Shown: positions 1 through 10,981 of the stretch, in pieces | Numbering within the stretch: position 1 is the first letter of the stretch | How the letters are laid out: every line of letters begins with the position of its first letter | Assembly (NCBI GenBank): GCA_946800325.1 | Contig: OX326961.1 | Coordinates: 16,924,215 to 16,988,214, forward strand | DNA: 64,000 nt | Direction of reading: 5' to 3' | Source: Luzula sylvatica | Lineage: Eukaryota; Streptophyta; Magnoliopsida; Poales; Juncaceae | Program-made: the position numbers and the translations under genes | Notes under the pieces: generated by a model | Databases searched by the model: none | Told to the model about the DNA's origin: nothing | What the model saw: only the letters and a program-made list of their open reading frames with translations

Positions 1-1532
1 TTTCTACATGGAATAAAATGTGCAAAATTAATACTTTTATAGATGATAACATTTATGTTTTAGTTCATTTAAAATACTCCCACTATTTTTATCAAATCAA
101 CAACCCTCACTGTGTTGGTTCGGATACATTCCAACTACATGTACCATAGTGGCTCAAGATCCATATTTCGCAAAATCCTAATCGGCTTTGGCTCGTCTCA
201 GAATTCTGTTATTTAGGTAGGATCAAATCCAATTGCATCTCCATGCAACTCTTGAGATCATTTATGAGATCAGGGGTTTATGAGTCTAACTCAAAAATCC
301 ATGTGTGTACATATCTCATCTTATGTCCTAAGTTCAAGTCCGACTTGCTACTTAGTTAAGTACTAACCATAACTGATTATCATCCAATTAATCTACCAAC
401 ACACCCAGCTTTGGCATGACCTATGTTGGTAATTAATCAATGCATATTCTCCCGCCAACTATATAATCTCACACACCCAGCTTTGGCATGACCCATGTGA
501 GTGATATAAAGGCCCTGAGAATTTCAGAATATGGGAGGCATTTTCTCAACTTAATAATTAATAGAGGGATTTCTAATTTATTTATCACATGCAAAAGCAT
601 ATCACATCACACATCACAGAATAATTAATTTAATGACATAGCATGGCCATGATCTTTATAAGCCACTATAAAGATCCCTAATTAATTACTTATAATGAAC
701 TCCTTCATTACAACAATGGACGTGGTGATGAACTCCTTCATCATGTGATCGGTTATGGCGATTAGCTTCTTCATCATGTGATAGGTTGTGGTGATGAACT
801 CCTTCATCTTGTGATTGGTTGTCCTGATGAACTCCTTCACCATGTAATCGGTTGAGGCGATGAACTCCTTCATCTTCTTTAATTTACAACCTTATTTATT
901 TTACAACTTGGACAACTCACCGGTTGCCTTATTAAAATAAAATTACAATTTGGACAACTCACTGGTTGCCTTCAGCCATAAATCAAATTTACAACATGCA
1001 CAACATACATACAATCACATCATTCAATCACAACACAAAGTTTTTGGCCCATGCTATATCATATATCGTTGAATTATAAAATACATATATACATTTTGAC
1101 TAATACATATGCAATAATCTCCACGTGCGACCAGAATAATATCCTGCATCTTATGCAATAATATCCTGCATCTTATGCAATAAATCTCAGCGTGAGACAG
1201 TGCACCTTCTGCTTGAACAGAATAATATCTTCGTTCAAACAGACAATAATATCCGGTATCTCATGAAATAATATCCTGCATCTCATGCAATAATATCCTG
1301 CATCTTATGCAGTAAATCTCAGCGTGAGACAGCGTACATTTCTGTTTGAACAGAATAATATCCTCGTTCAAACAGAATAACATCTTGCATCTCATGCAAT
1401 AATATCCTGCTCGAGACAGTGCACCTTCTTATGCATAATATCAATCAAAATACATATGTAGTTTTATAATTCTCAGAAACTCTAAAATAGTACATCTAAT
1501 ATACTAAATCGATCTAATAAACGATACACGTG
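1..1532 (-). mobile_element. Copia retrotransposon 5' internal leader (non-coding)
   Basis: Read on the minus strand this stretch follows a tRNA-primer binding site and an LTR, so it is where the untranslated leader and gag start of a Copia element would lie. No convincing gag reading frame is seen. It holds short repeats instead: a duplicated segment at about 400-500 built on CCCAGCTTTGGCATGACC, a 33-bp minisatellite at 694-873, and repeats of the type AATATCCTGCATCTTATGC at about 1135-1400. The same AATATCC words recur inside the adjoining LTR. The assignment rests on position next to the primer site; the first 500 bases could belong to another element. Confidence 0.5.
694..873. repeat. 33-bp minisatellite, about 5.5 units
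   Basis: Direct repeats of about 33 bp, each starting GATGAACTCCTTCAT or a close variant. The unit length is a multiple of three, so the minus strand stays open and gives a spurious repetitive peptide. I read it as a minisatellite within retrotransposon leader DNA, not a gene. Confidence 0.8.
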
Positions 1533-1544
1533 GCTCTGATACCA
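1533..1544 (-). other. Copia primer binding site (tRNA-iMet type)
   Basis: The minus strand reads TGGTATCAGAGC, the classic initiator-methionine tRNA primer binding site of plant Copia elements. It lies one base beyond the LTR end (...CCCCAACA), as expected. It fixes the orientation of the element as minus. Confidence 0.85.
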
Positions 1545-1545
1545 C

Positions 1546-3303
1546 TGTTGGGGATTCGGGCAATCATATTGCACAGCGGAATTTATCCGAACCCCTTAAG
1601 CCATGGATCTGTGTATCGCTAATTAGATACGAAGGAAGAGTTTCAGAATTTTCACCTCAGATTTAGTTCAAATCTGGTTGAAGGAAGCTTCCTGAGATCA
1701 CGTTGGTGTGCTCGAACCGGCACTACCCTCTATCGGTATCCACACGCGACTCGTCTAGGCTGGATGTGAAGGCCTCCGATGCTAGTCGGATCCTTCCTCC
1801 CTTCAGAAAATCTGCTTGCTTCTCTTTTCTTTCACAAAGAAATTCAGCCAAGCTTCACTCTTTTCTTTTCACTGAGAAAACCTTTTTCTCTTCTTTTTGA
1901 CTCTCCAAGAAAACTCTTTTCTTTTAGTCAAAAATCTGTTCTAGAAAATGAGTGAATCTTTTCTCTCTCTTTCATAAAGAGCTGTGGTGTGTATTAATCA
2001 TCGAGTGGGAAAAACTCTTAGCATTCCACCCACTATCTTTCATCCAATGAATGATATCCTGAGCATTAATACCATGCACCCATACATGCATGTAGCATTC
2101 ATTTAATGCTATACACCTTCTGTTCGAACAGAATAATATCCTCGTTCGAACAGAATAATATCCACGTTCGAACAGAATAATATCCTGATTCAAACTGAAT
2201 AATATCTATGTATCTGATTTTCTGTGTCCAGTCCGAACTTGTCTTTGTGTGTGACCCTATAGGTTTATTTAAAGTTGGCAGCATATTAAATCTCTATTTA
2301 AATATGCAAATCATAATTGGCCTCTAGCAAGGCATTATGACTACCCAAATTAAATAAATGATTTGTGATCATAACCTATTTATCAAATAGACAAATTTCT
2401 AGCTCTCTTGTTCATACGATATCTGTTGATCAAAGACATGGTCAAATGTCATCCTTTCTAAATCAACTTAACTCTTTCCCGATATAGAATTAGATTGAAT
2501 GTTCAATTAGTATTAACAACACATGTTAATCTTATTGAGCGTGGCCACGCATTTCCTTCAATCCTAATTCATCAGGGGGCCCTGAGAGATATCTCTTTCA
2601 ATCATGAAAGGAACAACTTCCATCTTGGTTATTCACATCCTCCAACATGCTTCATGTAATACCCAATGATGATCTTGATTACCCGGTTAAAGATAACAAA
2701 GAAACATATCTAAGTATCACAATTCACAGGTGAGAAATCTAATGATAACCTCAGGTCAAAGAACTAAAATTCTATTTGTTTATGAGAATATATATAATGA
2801 CAATAACCATGTATATTCTCATAAGTTGGTCAGTCCTATATGTAGTCTCTAATACATATCTATATTCCATATTTGACATCACTACATCTCTATGTATTCC
2901 ATGTCCATGATCAGTAAAACATAATCATCTCATATGCGAATATACTGGTGTACATATATATTCTATTTCCTTAGACATGTATATCTCTATATACATCATA
3001 TATATGACCAGGGACATTTAGAATCGTATTACGTTCATTGATACAGTTTTACTATCATAATCACATATTATGATGATGTATAAACTAGTGATACAATTCA
3101 AGGCTTATTCACATATTCCTAAATATGTTAAATAACCAGTACACGTATTAAATAAAACTTTAATTCAATATTAAAATATTAGATTAACAACACATAAATA
3201 ATAACTATCCTTTGTTTACATACAAGCTAAACAGTTTAGCCTAGGGTATTATTTAGTTCAGCCCAGGGCATTATTTCATTCAGCCTAGGGCATTATTCCT
3301 TCA
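1546..3303 (-). mobile_element. Copia LTR (about 1.76 kb)
   Basis: On the minus strand the LTR starts TGAAGGAATAATGCCC and ends CGAATCCCCAACA, the expected TG...CA termini. A polypurine tract precedes it (3304-3314) and a primer binding site follows it (1533-1544). A cluster at 2115-2205 repeats the perfect palindrome CTGTTCGAACAG with AATATCC spacers, a possible enhancer array. Having both a polypurine tract and a primer site on the same LTR means either two elements sharing one LTR in tandem, or a recombined remnant. Confidence 0.8.
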
Positions 3304-3747
3304 GTCTCCCACTTGCACTAGGGTGAACTGATAATAATAATACACACTCAACTCTCCTCTCTGAGGTAATCCAAACCAATAGCTCTAGCATGACGATCAT
3401 GTTTCGCTATCGAGAGCGGCTTAGTAAACGGATCAGCTATATTATCATCAGTTGGAATTTTGCACACATTCACGTCTCCTCTCTCTATTATCTCTCGAAT
3501 AAGATGAAAACGCCGAAGTATGTGTTTGGATCTATGGTGTGACCTTGGCTCCCTGGATTGCGCAATTGCTCCATTGTTATCACAAAATAGAGTCACAGGG
3601 TCCAACACACTTGGAACTACACCTAGTTCTGCCACAAATTTCTTGATCCAAACAGCTTCCTTAGCTGCTTCTGAAGCTGCTATATACTCCGCTTCCGTTG
3701 TAGAATCTGCAACAGTTTGTTGTTTGGAACTTTTCCAAAACTTTGGA
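3304..3747 (-). pseudogene. Copia polyprotein 3' end (RNase H), truncated
   Basis: The minus strand encodes the C-terminal RNase H part of a Copia polyprotein: WKSSKQQTVADSTTEAEY at about 3680-3735, then FCDNNGAIAQ and HHRSKHILRRFHLIREI, ending with PTDDNIADPFTKPL. It stops just before a purine-rich AAGTGGGAGAC polypurine tract and the 3' LTR. Upstream coding sequence is missing: at about 3732-3747 it runs into LINE sequence. It is a dead retrotransposon fragment. Confidence 0.85.
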
Positions 3748-3749
3748 TA

Positions 3750-4673
3750 TTAACCTAATTGGCTTGGCAAAATCAGATCATTAATTACTGTTTTAAGTCT
3801 GTTTGCCAAAACTTTGGATATTAACTTCTGCACCCCAGTAATCAGACTAATTGGCCTAAAATCCTTGGCTAAGCAAGCATTTCTCTTCTTAGGAATAAGT
3901 GTAATATAGGATTTATTAAACCCTCCTAATCCTTCTCTAACATCCTGGTTGGAAATAATATCAAATATTTCATCTTTCATTATGGGCCAATAATTTTTAA
4001 AAAATTCTCCATTTAATCCATCAGGGCCAGGAGATTTCCCTTTTTTCCATGTTTTCACTACTGTGTCCAGTTCCTCCATTTTTATCTCCTGCCCTATTTC
4101 TTCAAGAGATGATCTTTGACCTGAAAACACCGAGGAGATTCTCATGATTGGATTATTTATATTAGGATCAATTTTTGTACCCATCAAGTCTTTATAGAAC
4201 TCAAACAAGATTTTTGCTTTGCCTTTATGGTCAGAAATTGACACATTTGTCCCTGGATCCATTAGGGATGAGATCATCATTTTATTTTTCTTGATGGTGG
4301 CATAATTATGAAAAAATCTTGTATTTTTGTCACCTTCCTCCACCCATTTGTTTTTTGCCCTAACTTTCCAGTAGTTATAATTATCCCCAATTATGTCCTC
4401 CATTCTTTTTTTAATTATTAAACTCAACCAATTCTCAATTTCAGATAATGATAATCTTTCCTTTTTCTTTTCCAACCAATCTAAAATAATCACACAATTT
4501 TCTTTTTGAACTTTTAAATTTTTTCTCCTATTATTACTCCAGCTCTTCAACTTAAACCCTAACTTCTCCATTTTTCCAAACAATTCATTGAAAGAGGATG
4601 CTTTGTTACTAACCATGTGTTCTAGCACAATCTGATTCACTTCTTCATATTTAATCCATTCCTTTTCAAACAT
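3750..4673 (-). pseudogene. L1-type LINE ORF2 fragment (linker and N-terminal reverse transcriptase)
   Basis: An open frame of 307 codons resembles the middle of a plant L1-type LINE ORF2. It has a charged linker (WVEEGDKNTRFFH near residue 115) followed by the start of reverse transcriptase: KSPGPDGLNGEFFK near residue 210, then ITLIPKK and DFRPISLI. It stops right after LANRLK...LPSQLG, before the catalytic YADD region. The endonuclease half is also missing. At its 3' end it is fused into Copia RNase H, with a short LINE segment (about 18 bp) repeated at the joint (3733-3750 and 3810-3828). It is not functional. Confidence 0.85.
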
Positions 4674-7469
4674 CTTGTTATTTGTAGTCCAGGCATTTGA
4701 AAATGCTTTTACTTGTTATAATTCAATGCATATGCAAATGCTGTCATTAGATATTTCTCGTCCACTTCAAAAATGCTTTCTAAACATATTGTAGCATTTG
4801 TATATGCACTTTTTTTGAACAAATGACGATATTAACTGTAATAAATATCAAAAATAGGGTTTTGATATTTGTAGAATATTAGTCCTAAAATCCCAGAATA
4901 TAAGACCCATGTTAAATATGACTCATCCCACGATCAAAACCGACTTGTTATGCCTCAAAGTTGTCAAAAGGGTATAACCGTAATTTCATTTTTATGATTA
5001 TTTAAATATATATATGATAGGGACTTATTTGCATAGTTACCCTACCATTAATAATACAAATAAATAGAGTTTGCAAATAAACCCCCATATAGTTGTAAAA
5101 CCAAGGACTTACAATTTTGGGAGTTTTGTGGGTATCTATGAAAAGTGCAATTCCACTAACTTTATTAGTCGGCCAGCTTGTTGTCTCTCTCCATCCATCC
5201 ATTTCCTTCATTAACACTCATGAAACCCTAAGGAAAAGAAGAGAGAAAAAGAGGAGAAAACAAGGAAAAGAGGAAATTTCGCAAAACGAAAAGTGCCATC
5301 ATCTTCAGGAGGTTAAGTTGTGCGAGTTGACAATATCAAAAGAAGGATTTCATCCACGTTTAGAGTTGCTCTATTTTCTGCGTCGTTTCGGTTAATCTCT
5401 TATTTGTCGAGTTTCTTTCCATTAGGTGAGTGCTACTTTCACTTCTCTCTTATTAAGAATCCAATTACGAGCGTTTCTAGACCTTACATGATAGTCTAGG
5501 GTTTTCGCTTTAAAAACCGTATTTTGCTTTAAAAACCATGTTACCTCAACAAAATATATATTATGTAGATTTGATCATATATATGTATGTAGAATTTGAG
5601 TTTGGTAAAACGTAAGCCGGGCTTACGGTTTTGAAAGAGGGTCCTATGTGTACATACGCGGCTCCTCCGGTATGTTTTAGTTTGATAGGTGTAGTGTCGC
5701 GTGACCCCGTGACGCTCTATGGAGGAAATTGCGTAGCAAACTTGATGTAGTGCAAAGTCCCGACCCATGAGGGGTCTGGCTGTGGCGCATGGATATCCGT
5801 CGTCAGCTCATTTTTGTAGGGAATTCGCGCTTTTCGAGCTTTATGTTATGTTCCAGCCCGTTTGTGATTCGCTATCCACTCGGGGTTGGCACTTCAGTCG
5901 AGTGTTATTTGCGCCCTCAACCCGGTAAAAGTATTAGTATGTATATGATTATGTACGAAGTTAAGTGATTTTGATTTCGAAAAGCCGGGGCAAATATTTG
6001 AGAAGTATTTATATACGTATATGATTTATGATTTCAATTAATTTTAGCGAGGTTTTTGACTAGCATGTAATAGGTCGATCTTAATAAGCTAGGCTCAAAA
6101 CTCACTCACTTAGTCACTTCCGTGACTAACCATTTTATTTGAATGTTTTGAGTCTAGGTACGGTGGACAGATTTTCCGGGGCAGCGGGTGTCTAGAGTGT
6201 GAGTGCGACGGTTTCGTTTTCATCGCGGAACCTAGACTAATTAAATAGATTTCATCGCAAAAAGTCCGAAATCCAAATTTCCTAAATTAATAAGAACTAA
6301 TTAAATAGATTTCAAAAAACGTAATTAACAAAATTAAAAATAATTGATTTAAAATTAATTTAAATCAGATTTTAAATAAATCAGATTAAAAAAAATCCAG
6401 ATTTAAAATATTCAAAACAGATTTAAATTCCAATTTTGAACAACCATAAAAATCCATAAATTCCTAAAAAAAATAGGTATTAAAGCCTAAAATTTCAGAT
6501 TTAAAATCCTAATGAAAAATCCAGATTCAAATATTTTTAAACCTAATTAAACTTATTTTTAAATTTAAATCTAACTTGACTAAATCGAGATATATAAACA
6601 TACCTTCAACCAACAGAGAGCAAGAGAGTTTGTCGGCTTACACCAGACCCGAGAGACGAGACAGCAGCCAAGATTTAGGATTTCCACCTAAAAAAACAAA
6701 TTTAAACCAAAATTTAAAAAACTAGTTCAAAAATACATCTAAACCAGATTTAAATACTTACAAACCCTAAAAATCCATATTTAAAATCCATATATAAAAT
6801 ACAGATATAAAATACTTACAAACCCTAAAAATCCATATTTAAAATACCTATATCAAATTTAGAACAGATTCAAAATTCCTAAATAAAATAATTATTTAAT
6901 CCTAAAATTCCAGATTTAAAATGCTCATGTCAAATCCAGATTAAAATTTTTTTAAACCTAATTAAACCTAAATTTAAATTTAAAACTAACCTAACTAAGC
7001 CGAGAAAGATAAACATACCTTCAACCAATAGAGAGCAGGAGACTTTCCACCACACCAGACCCGAGTGACGAGAGAGCAGCCGATTTATGACTTCCACCTA
7101 AAAAAACAAATTTAAAAAAATATCTAAACCAGATTTAAAACTGATTACCTAAAAAATATTAAACCTAAATTAAACATATTCAAAAATAATTTTCAAACCA
7201 ATTTAAAAAAATCAGACCTAAACTAAACACAATTATAACAGATTTTAAACAGATTTACAATTTTTTTCTACAAAAACAGATCTAAATAAAACATCCAAAA
7301 ATCAGACCTTAAAAAACAGATTTAAAAAATCAATTCAAAAATGAATGTTACACGAATTTGTTCAAAAAAAGATAGATTAAAAAAATAGAAATACGAATGA
7401 GATAATTAAGCCTAGAAATCGACACGAAAGATAAAAAAAAAAAAAACTAATCAAATGGAGAAATAAACA
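4674..7469. other. Gene-free, transposon-like DNA
   Basis: No credible gene. 4690-4830 repeats GCATTTGAAAATGC-like words that also occur near the CACTA end at 8891, so this may be the far subterminal region of that element. 5100-6240 has LTR-like character but no clear termini. 6240-7470 is strongly AT-rich with many AGATTTAAA words. It contains a block at 6599-6710 (CATACCTTCAACCAA... ACCAGACCCGAG...) repeated at 7014-7115 and partly at about 7470. Confidence 0.5.
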
Positions 7470-8382
7470 CACCTTCAAACCGAGAGGAGCAAGCCGGAAT
7501 TCATCCACCAGAAACGTGCAACCAACCGAGAAGAGGAGAGGGACGGGCTGGGCGAAGGGGCAAGAGGAGAGAAGGGGGCTGCGAAGGCGACAACAGAGAG
7601 GGGGAGGAGAGGGGAAGAGGGCTATGAGAAGGGGGGGGGGGGGGGTTGGGCTGGGCGAAGGGGGAAGTCCTGAGAAGGAGAAGAGGTGCTGGGCTGGGCG
7701 AAGGGCAAGAGAGAAAGGAGAGAGGGGGGCGGCTGGGCGAATGGGGAAGAGGAGAGAGAAGGATGAGGGACGGGATAATATATGAAGCCTAAATAATATC
7801 TGCGACGGGCTCCTCATCTGCGACGGGCCGACGGTGGTAACTATCTGCGACGGGTTCCTCATCTGCGACGGGCCGACGGTGCCTTTACCGACGGTTTTTT
7901 AAACTTACCGACGGGCCGACGGAGATGGTTTAAATCTGACGGTTTTTTTAATTTATCTGCGACGGGCTATTCATTTACCGACGGGCCGACGGTGAACTTT
8001 GCCGACGGGTTTTTGGGCTTTTCCGACGGGCCAATAGGCCGACGGAGACGTTGAAATCAGGCGGCTTTGTTTGAATTCTTCTGCGACGGGTGTTTTTTTC
8101 CGACGGGCCGTCGGTGCGCTTCTACGACGGTTTTTTTGGGCTGCGACGGGCCGTCGGTATACATCAGCGACGGTTTCATGGGCTGCGACGGGCCGTCGGT
8201 ATACATCAGCGACGGGCTTTTCGTCTGCAACGGGCCGACGGTATTTGCTACGGGCCGTCGGAAAGGTTTACCGTCGGAAATAGACTTTTAGCTACGGGCC
8301 GTCGGTGAAAGTACATTATATTTGTGACGGCCCGTCGCTGAAAATAGGGTACCGTCACTGAAAAGCCCATCTGTTGTAGTGC
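7470..8382 (-). mobile_element. CACTA transposon end with subterminal repeat array
   Basis: The minus strand starts at 8382 with CACTACAACAGATGGG, a CACTA-type terminus. Inward lies a dense array (about 7800-8380) of CGACGGGCCGACGG / ACGGGCCGTCGG words in both orientations, typical of the subterminal binding repeats of these elements. Next comes a purine-rich block at 7470-7790, whose long open frames in both strands are composition artefacts. The matching left terminus was not found, so the element is probably truncated or interrupted. Confidence 0.75.
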
Positions 8383-8891
8383 TCCATCTTGTGTATATTA
8401 GTTATTTCCGTTTCTGGCCAGCGAGCCTTTTGTTGCTGCGACTTATTTGGTATGTGTTTGTTTAAGTCGCGTTTGTGTTTATAAGCTTCCGCTAGGTTTC
8501 TTTGTGTTCATTTGTATATGTTATGGTGATGCATGTATATATGTGCGTGTGTCATTGTTTTCGAGTTGTGGTATTTATGTTTTTGTGAAATTATCATATA
8601 AGAGCCTGTGGTATACGAGTTGTATACTGGCGGGTTGCCGCACCCTTTTCCATTTTTATAATTTGGGGTGTGACATTAACAAATGCCGTCGATGTTTCAT
8701 TATCATTGGCGACATAAAAATATGCTGTTGATTTCACAATTACGGAGCATTTTGTGAAATGCTCTTGTAACTTTAGAGGACACCACCCCGGAGAGCATTT
8801 CAGCCTAATGCTGTCAAATGTGCGTGATAGCATTAAAACAGGCATTCAGCGGCATATTTAAATGCATTCAAACTCTGACATTGTTGTAGTG
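8383..8891 (-). mobile_element. Second CACTA-type end
   Basis: The minus strand starts at 8891 with CACTACAACAATGTCAGAG, the same first ten bases as the neighbouring CACTA end but a different subterminal region rich in GCATTT / AAATGC words. The end at 8382 may therefore be nested inside this second element. Its other end could be the AAATGC-rich stretch near 4690-4830, but no intact terminus is visible there. Confidence 0.6.
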
Positions 8892-8892
8892 T

Positions 8893-10773
8893 TCGTGTTT
8901 GTACAATTAGGTGAAAAGTAATGTAGTAAAAGATTCAATCCAAATCATCTCAAAAACACGTTATTTGGACTCCTCAGAGCGTTAATAGATTGTTATGAAT
9001 GGAAAAACAAATTTTCTTAGTGTGTGTAAAATTTGGTAAAAGATTATACAGTAAAAGATATGATACAAATGATCTAAAAACACGTTATTTGAACTACTCA
9101 AAGCGTAAAAAGAATGCAATGAATCGGAAAGAAAACTTTCTTAGTGTTTGTACAATTTAGTGAAAGTTACGTAGTAAAAGATTCGATTCAAACCATTTCA
9201 AAAAACACATTATTTGGACTCCTGCGAACGTTAAAAGAATGCTATGAATTGAAAAACAAACTATCTTAGTGTTTGTACAATTTTGTGAAAAGCTACGTAG
9301 TAAAAGATTCGATCCAAACCATCTAAAAACACGTTATTTGGACTCCTCAGAGCATTATGATCTAAAAACCCGTTATTTGAACTCCGCAAAACGTCAAAAA
9401 AATTGCTATGAATCGAAAAGAAAACTTTCTTAGTGTGTGCACAATTTGGTGAAAAGTTACGTAGTAAAAGATTCGATCAAAACCATCTAAAAAGCACGTT
9501 ATTTGGGCTCCTCGGAGCATTAAAAGATTGTTATGAATCGAAAAACAAACTTTCTTAGTGTTTGCAAAATTTGGTGAAATTTTATGTACTAAAAGATACG
9601 ATACAAATGATCTAAAAACACGTTATTTGAACTCCTAAAAGCGTAAAAAAAGTGTTATGAATCGAAAAAAAAGTTGTCTTACTGTTTGTGCAATTTGGTG
9701 AAAATTTACGACGTAATAAAATATTCGATCCAAACCAGCTCAAAAACACGTTATTTGGACTCCTCAAAGCATAAAACGATTGCTATGAATTGAATATAAA
9801 ACTTTCTTACTGTTTCTACAATTTGGTGAAAAGTTACGTAGTAAAATATTCGATCCAAACCATCTCAAAAACAAGTTATTCGGACTCACGAGAACGTTAA
9901 AAGAATGTTATGAATCGAAAAACAAACTTTCTTATTGTTTGTAAAATTTGGTGAAAAGTTATGTAGTTAAATGTACGATACAAATGATCTAAAAACACTT
10001 TATTTGAACTCCTCAAAGCGTAAAAAGATTTCTATGAATCGGAAAATAAACTTTTTTAGTATTTGTACAATTTGGTGAAAAGATACATCATAAAAGATTC
10101 GATCCAAACAATCTCAAAAACACGTTATTTGGACTCCTTAAAGCGTTAAAAGATTGCTATGAATCGAAAAAAAAACTTTATTAGTGTTTGTAAAATATGG
10201 TGAAAACTTGCGTAACAAAAGATTGTTTGTCAAATCTGGTGAAAAAGGTTATATGTAGTAAAATATGCGATACAAATTATCTAAAAACACGTTCTTTGAA
10301 CTCTTCAAAGCCAAAAAATATTGCTAAAAATAGAAAACAAAAACTTTTTTAGTGTTTGTACAATTTGGTGAAAAGTTACGTAGTAAAATATTCTCTCTCT
10401 CTCAAAACGTTATGATCTAAAAACACGTTATTTGAAAATGTATAAAAATTGTTATAAATCGAAAAGAAAACTTTCCTAGTTCCTACAATTTGGTGAAAAG
10501 TTACGTTGTTAAAGTTTCGATCCAAACCATCTCAAAAACACGTATTTGGGCTCCTCGGAGCGTTAAAATTTGTTTTGAATCGAAAAACAAGATTTCTTAG
10601 TGTTTGTAAAATTTGGTGAAAGTTATGTAGTAAAAAATACGATACAAATGATCTAAAAACACATTATTTGAACTCTTCAAAGCGTAAAAAGATTGTAATG
10701 AATCGAAAAACAAAATTTCTTAGTGTTTTGTACAATCTGGTGAAAAGTTACAACATAAAAAATCCGATCCAAA
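8893..10773 (+). repeat. Tandem array 1, about 124-bp period, about 15 units
   Basis: Imperfect head-to-tail repeats of a unit containing GTTTGTACAATTTGGTGAAA, GTAAAAGATTCGATCCAAAC, CACGTTATTTGGACTCCTC and ATGAATCGAAAAACAAAC. Successive TTAGTGTTTGTACAATTT starts are about 123-126 bp apart, with a few longer or shortened units. It begins two bases after the CACTA end at 8891 and stops where duplication copy A begins. The same repeat, inverted, occupies about 33,645-35,110. Confidence 0.9.
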
Positions 10774-10981
10774 CATTGATATGGCAAATATATATATGTA
10801 GGTATATGTTAATTAGATTAACATATGATATACATACATTATATTAGGTCAAAATATATATCATGAATGTATACGTGTTAATTCGATTAACATATGCTTA
10901 ATAATTGGCCAAAAATACTTGTCGTGATCATGTGTATTTATTATATTAATATCCGTGCTAGTTGGGAGCCGCCACCTATAT

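Noticed and set aside
682..873. 63-codon minus-strand frame with repeated MKEFI
   Set aside because: It is the translation of a 33-bp minisatellite; the unit length keeps the frame open in any phase.
5600..6200. Possible organellar or rRNA-derived insert because of higher GC
   Set aside because: No run matches conserved rRNA or tRNA features that I can recognise; no cloverleaf seen.
7377..7862. 161-codon frame and overlapping plus-strand frame
   Set aside because: Purine-rich DNA inside a CACTA element; Ser/Pro/Leu and Arg/Gly composition on opposite strands is a base-composition artefact.
8893..10773. Possible CRISPR-like repeat array
   Set aside because: Head-to-tail satellite without constant repeat plus variable spacer structure, in plant DNA.
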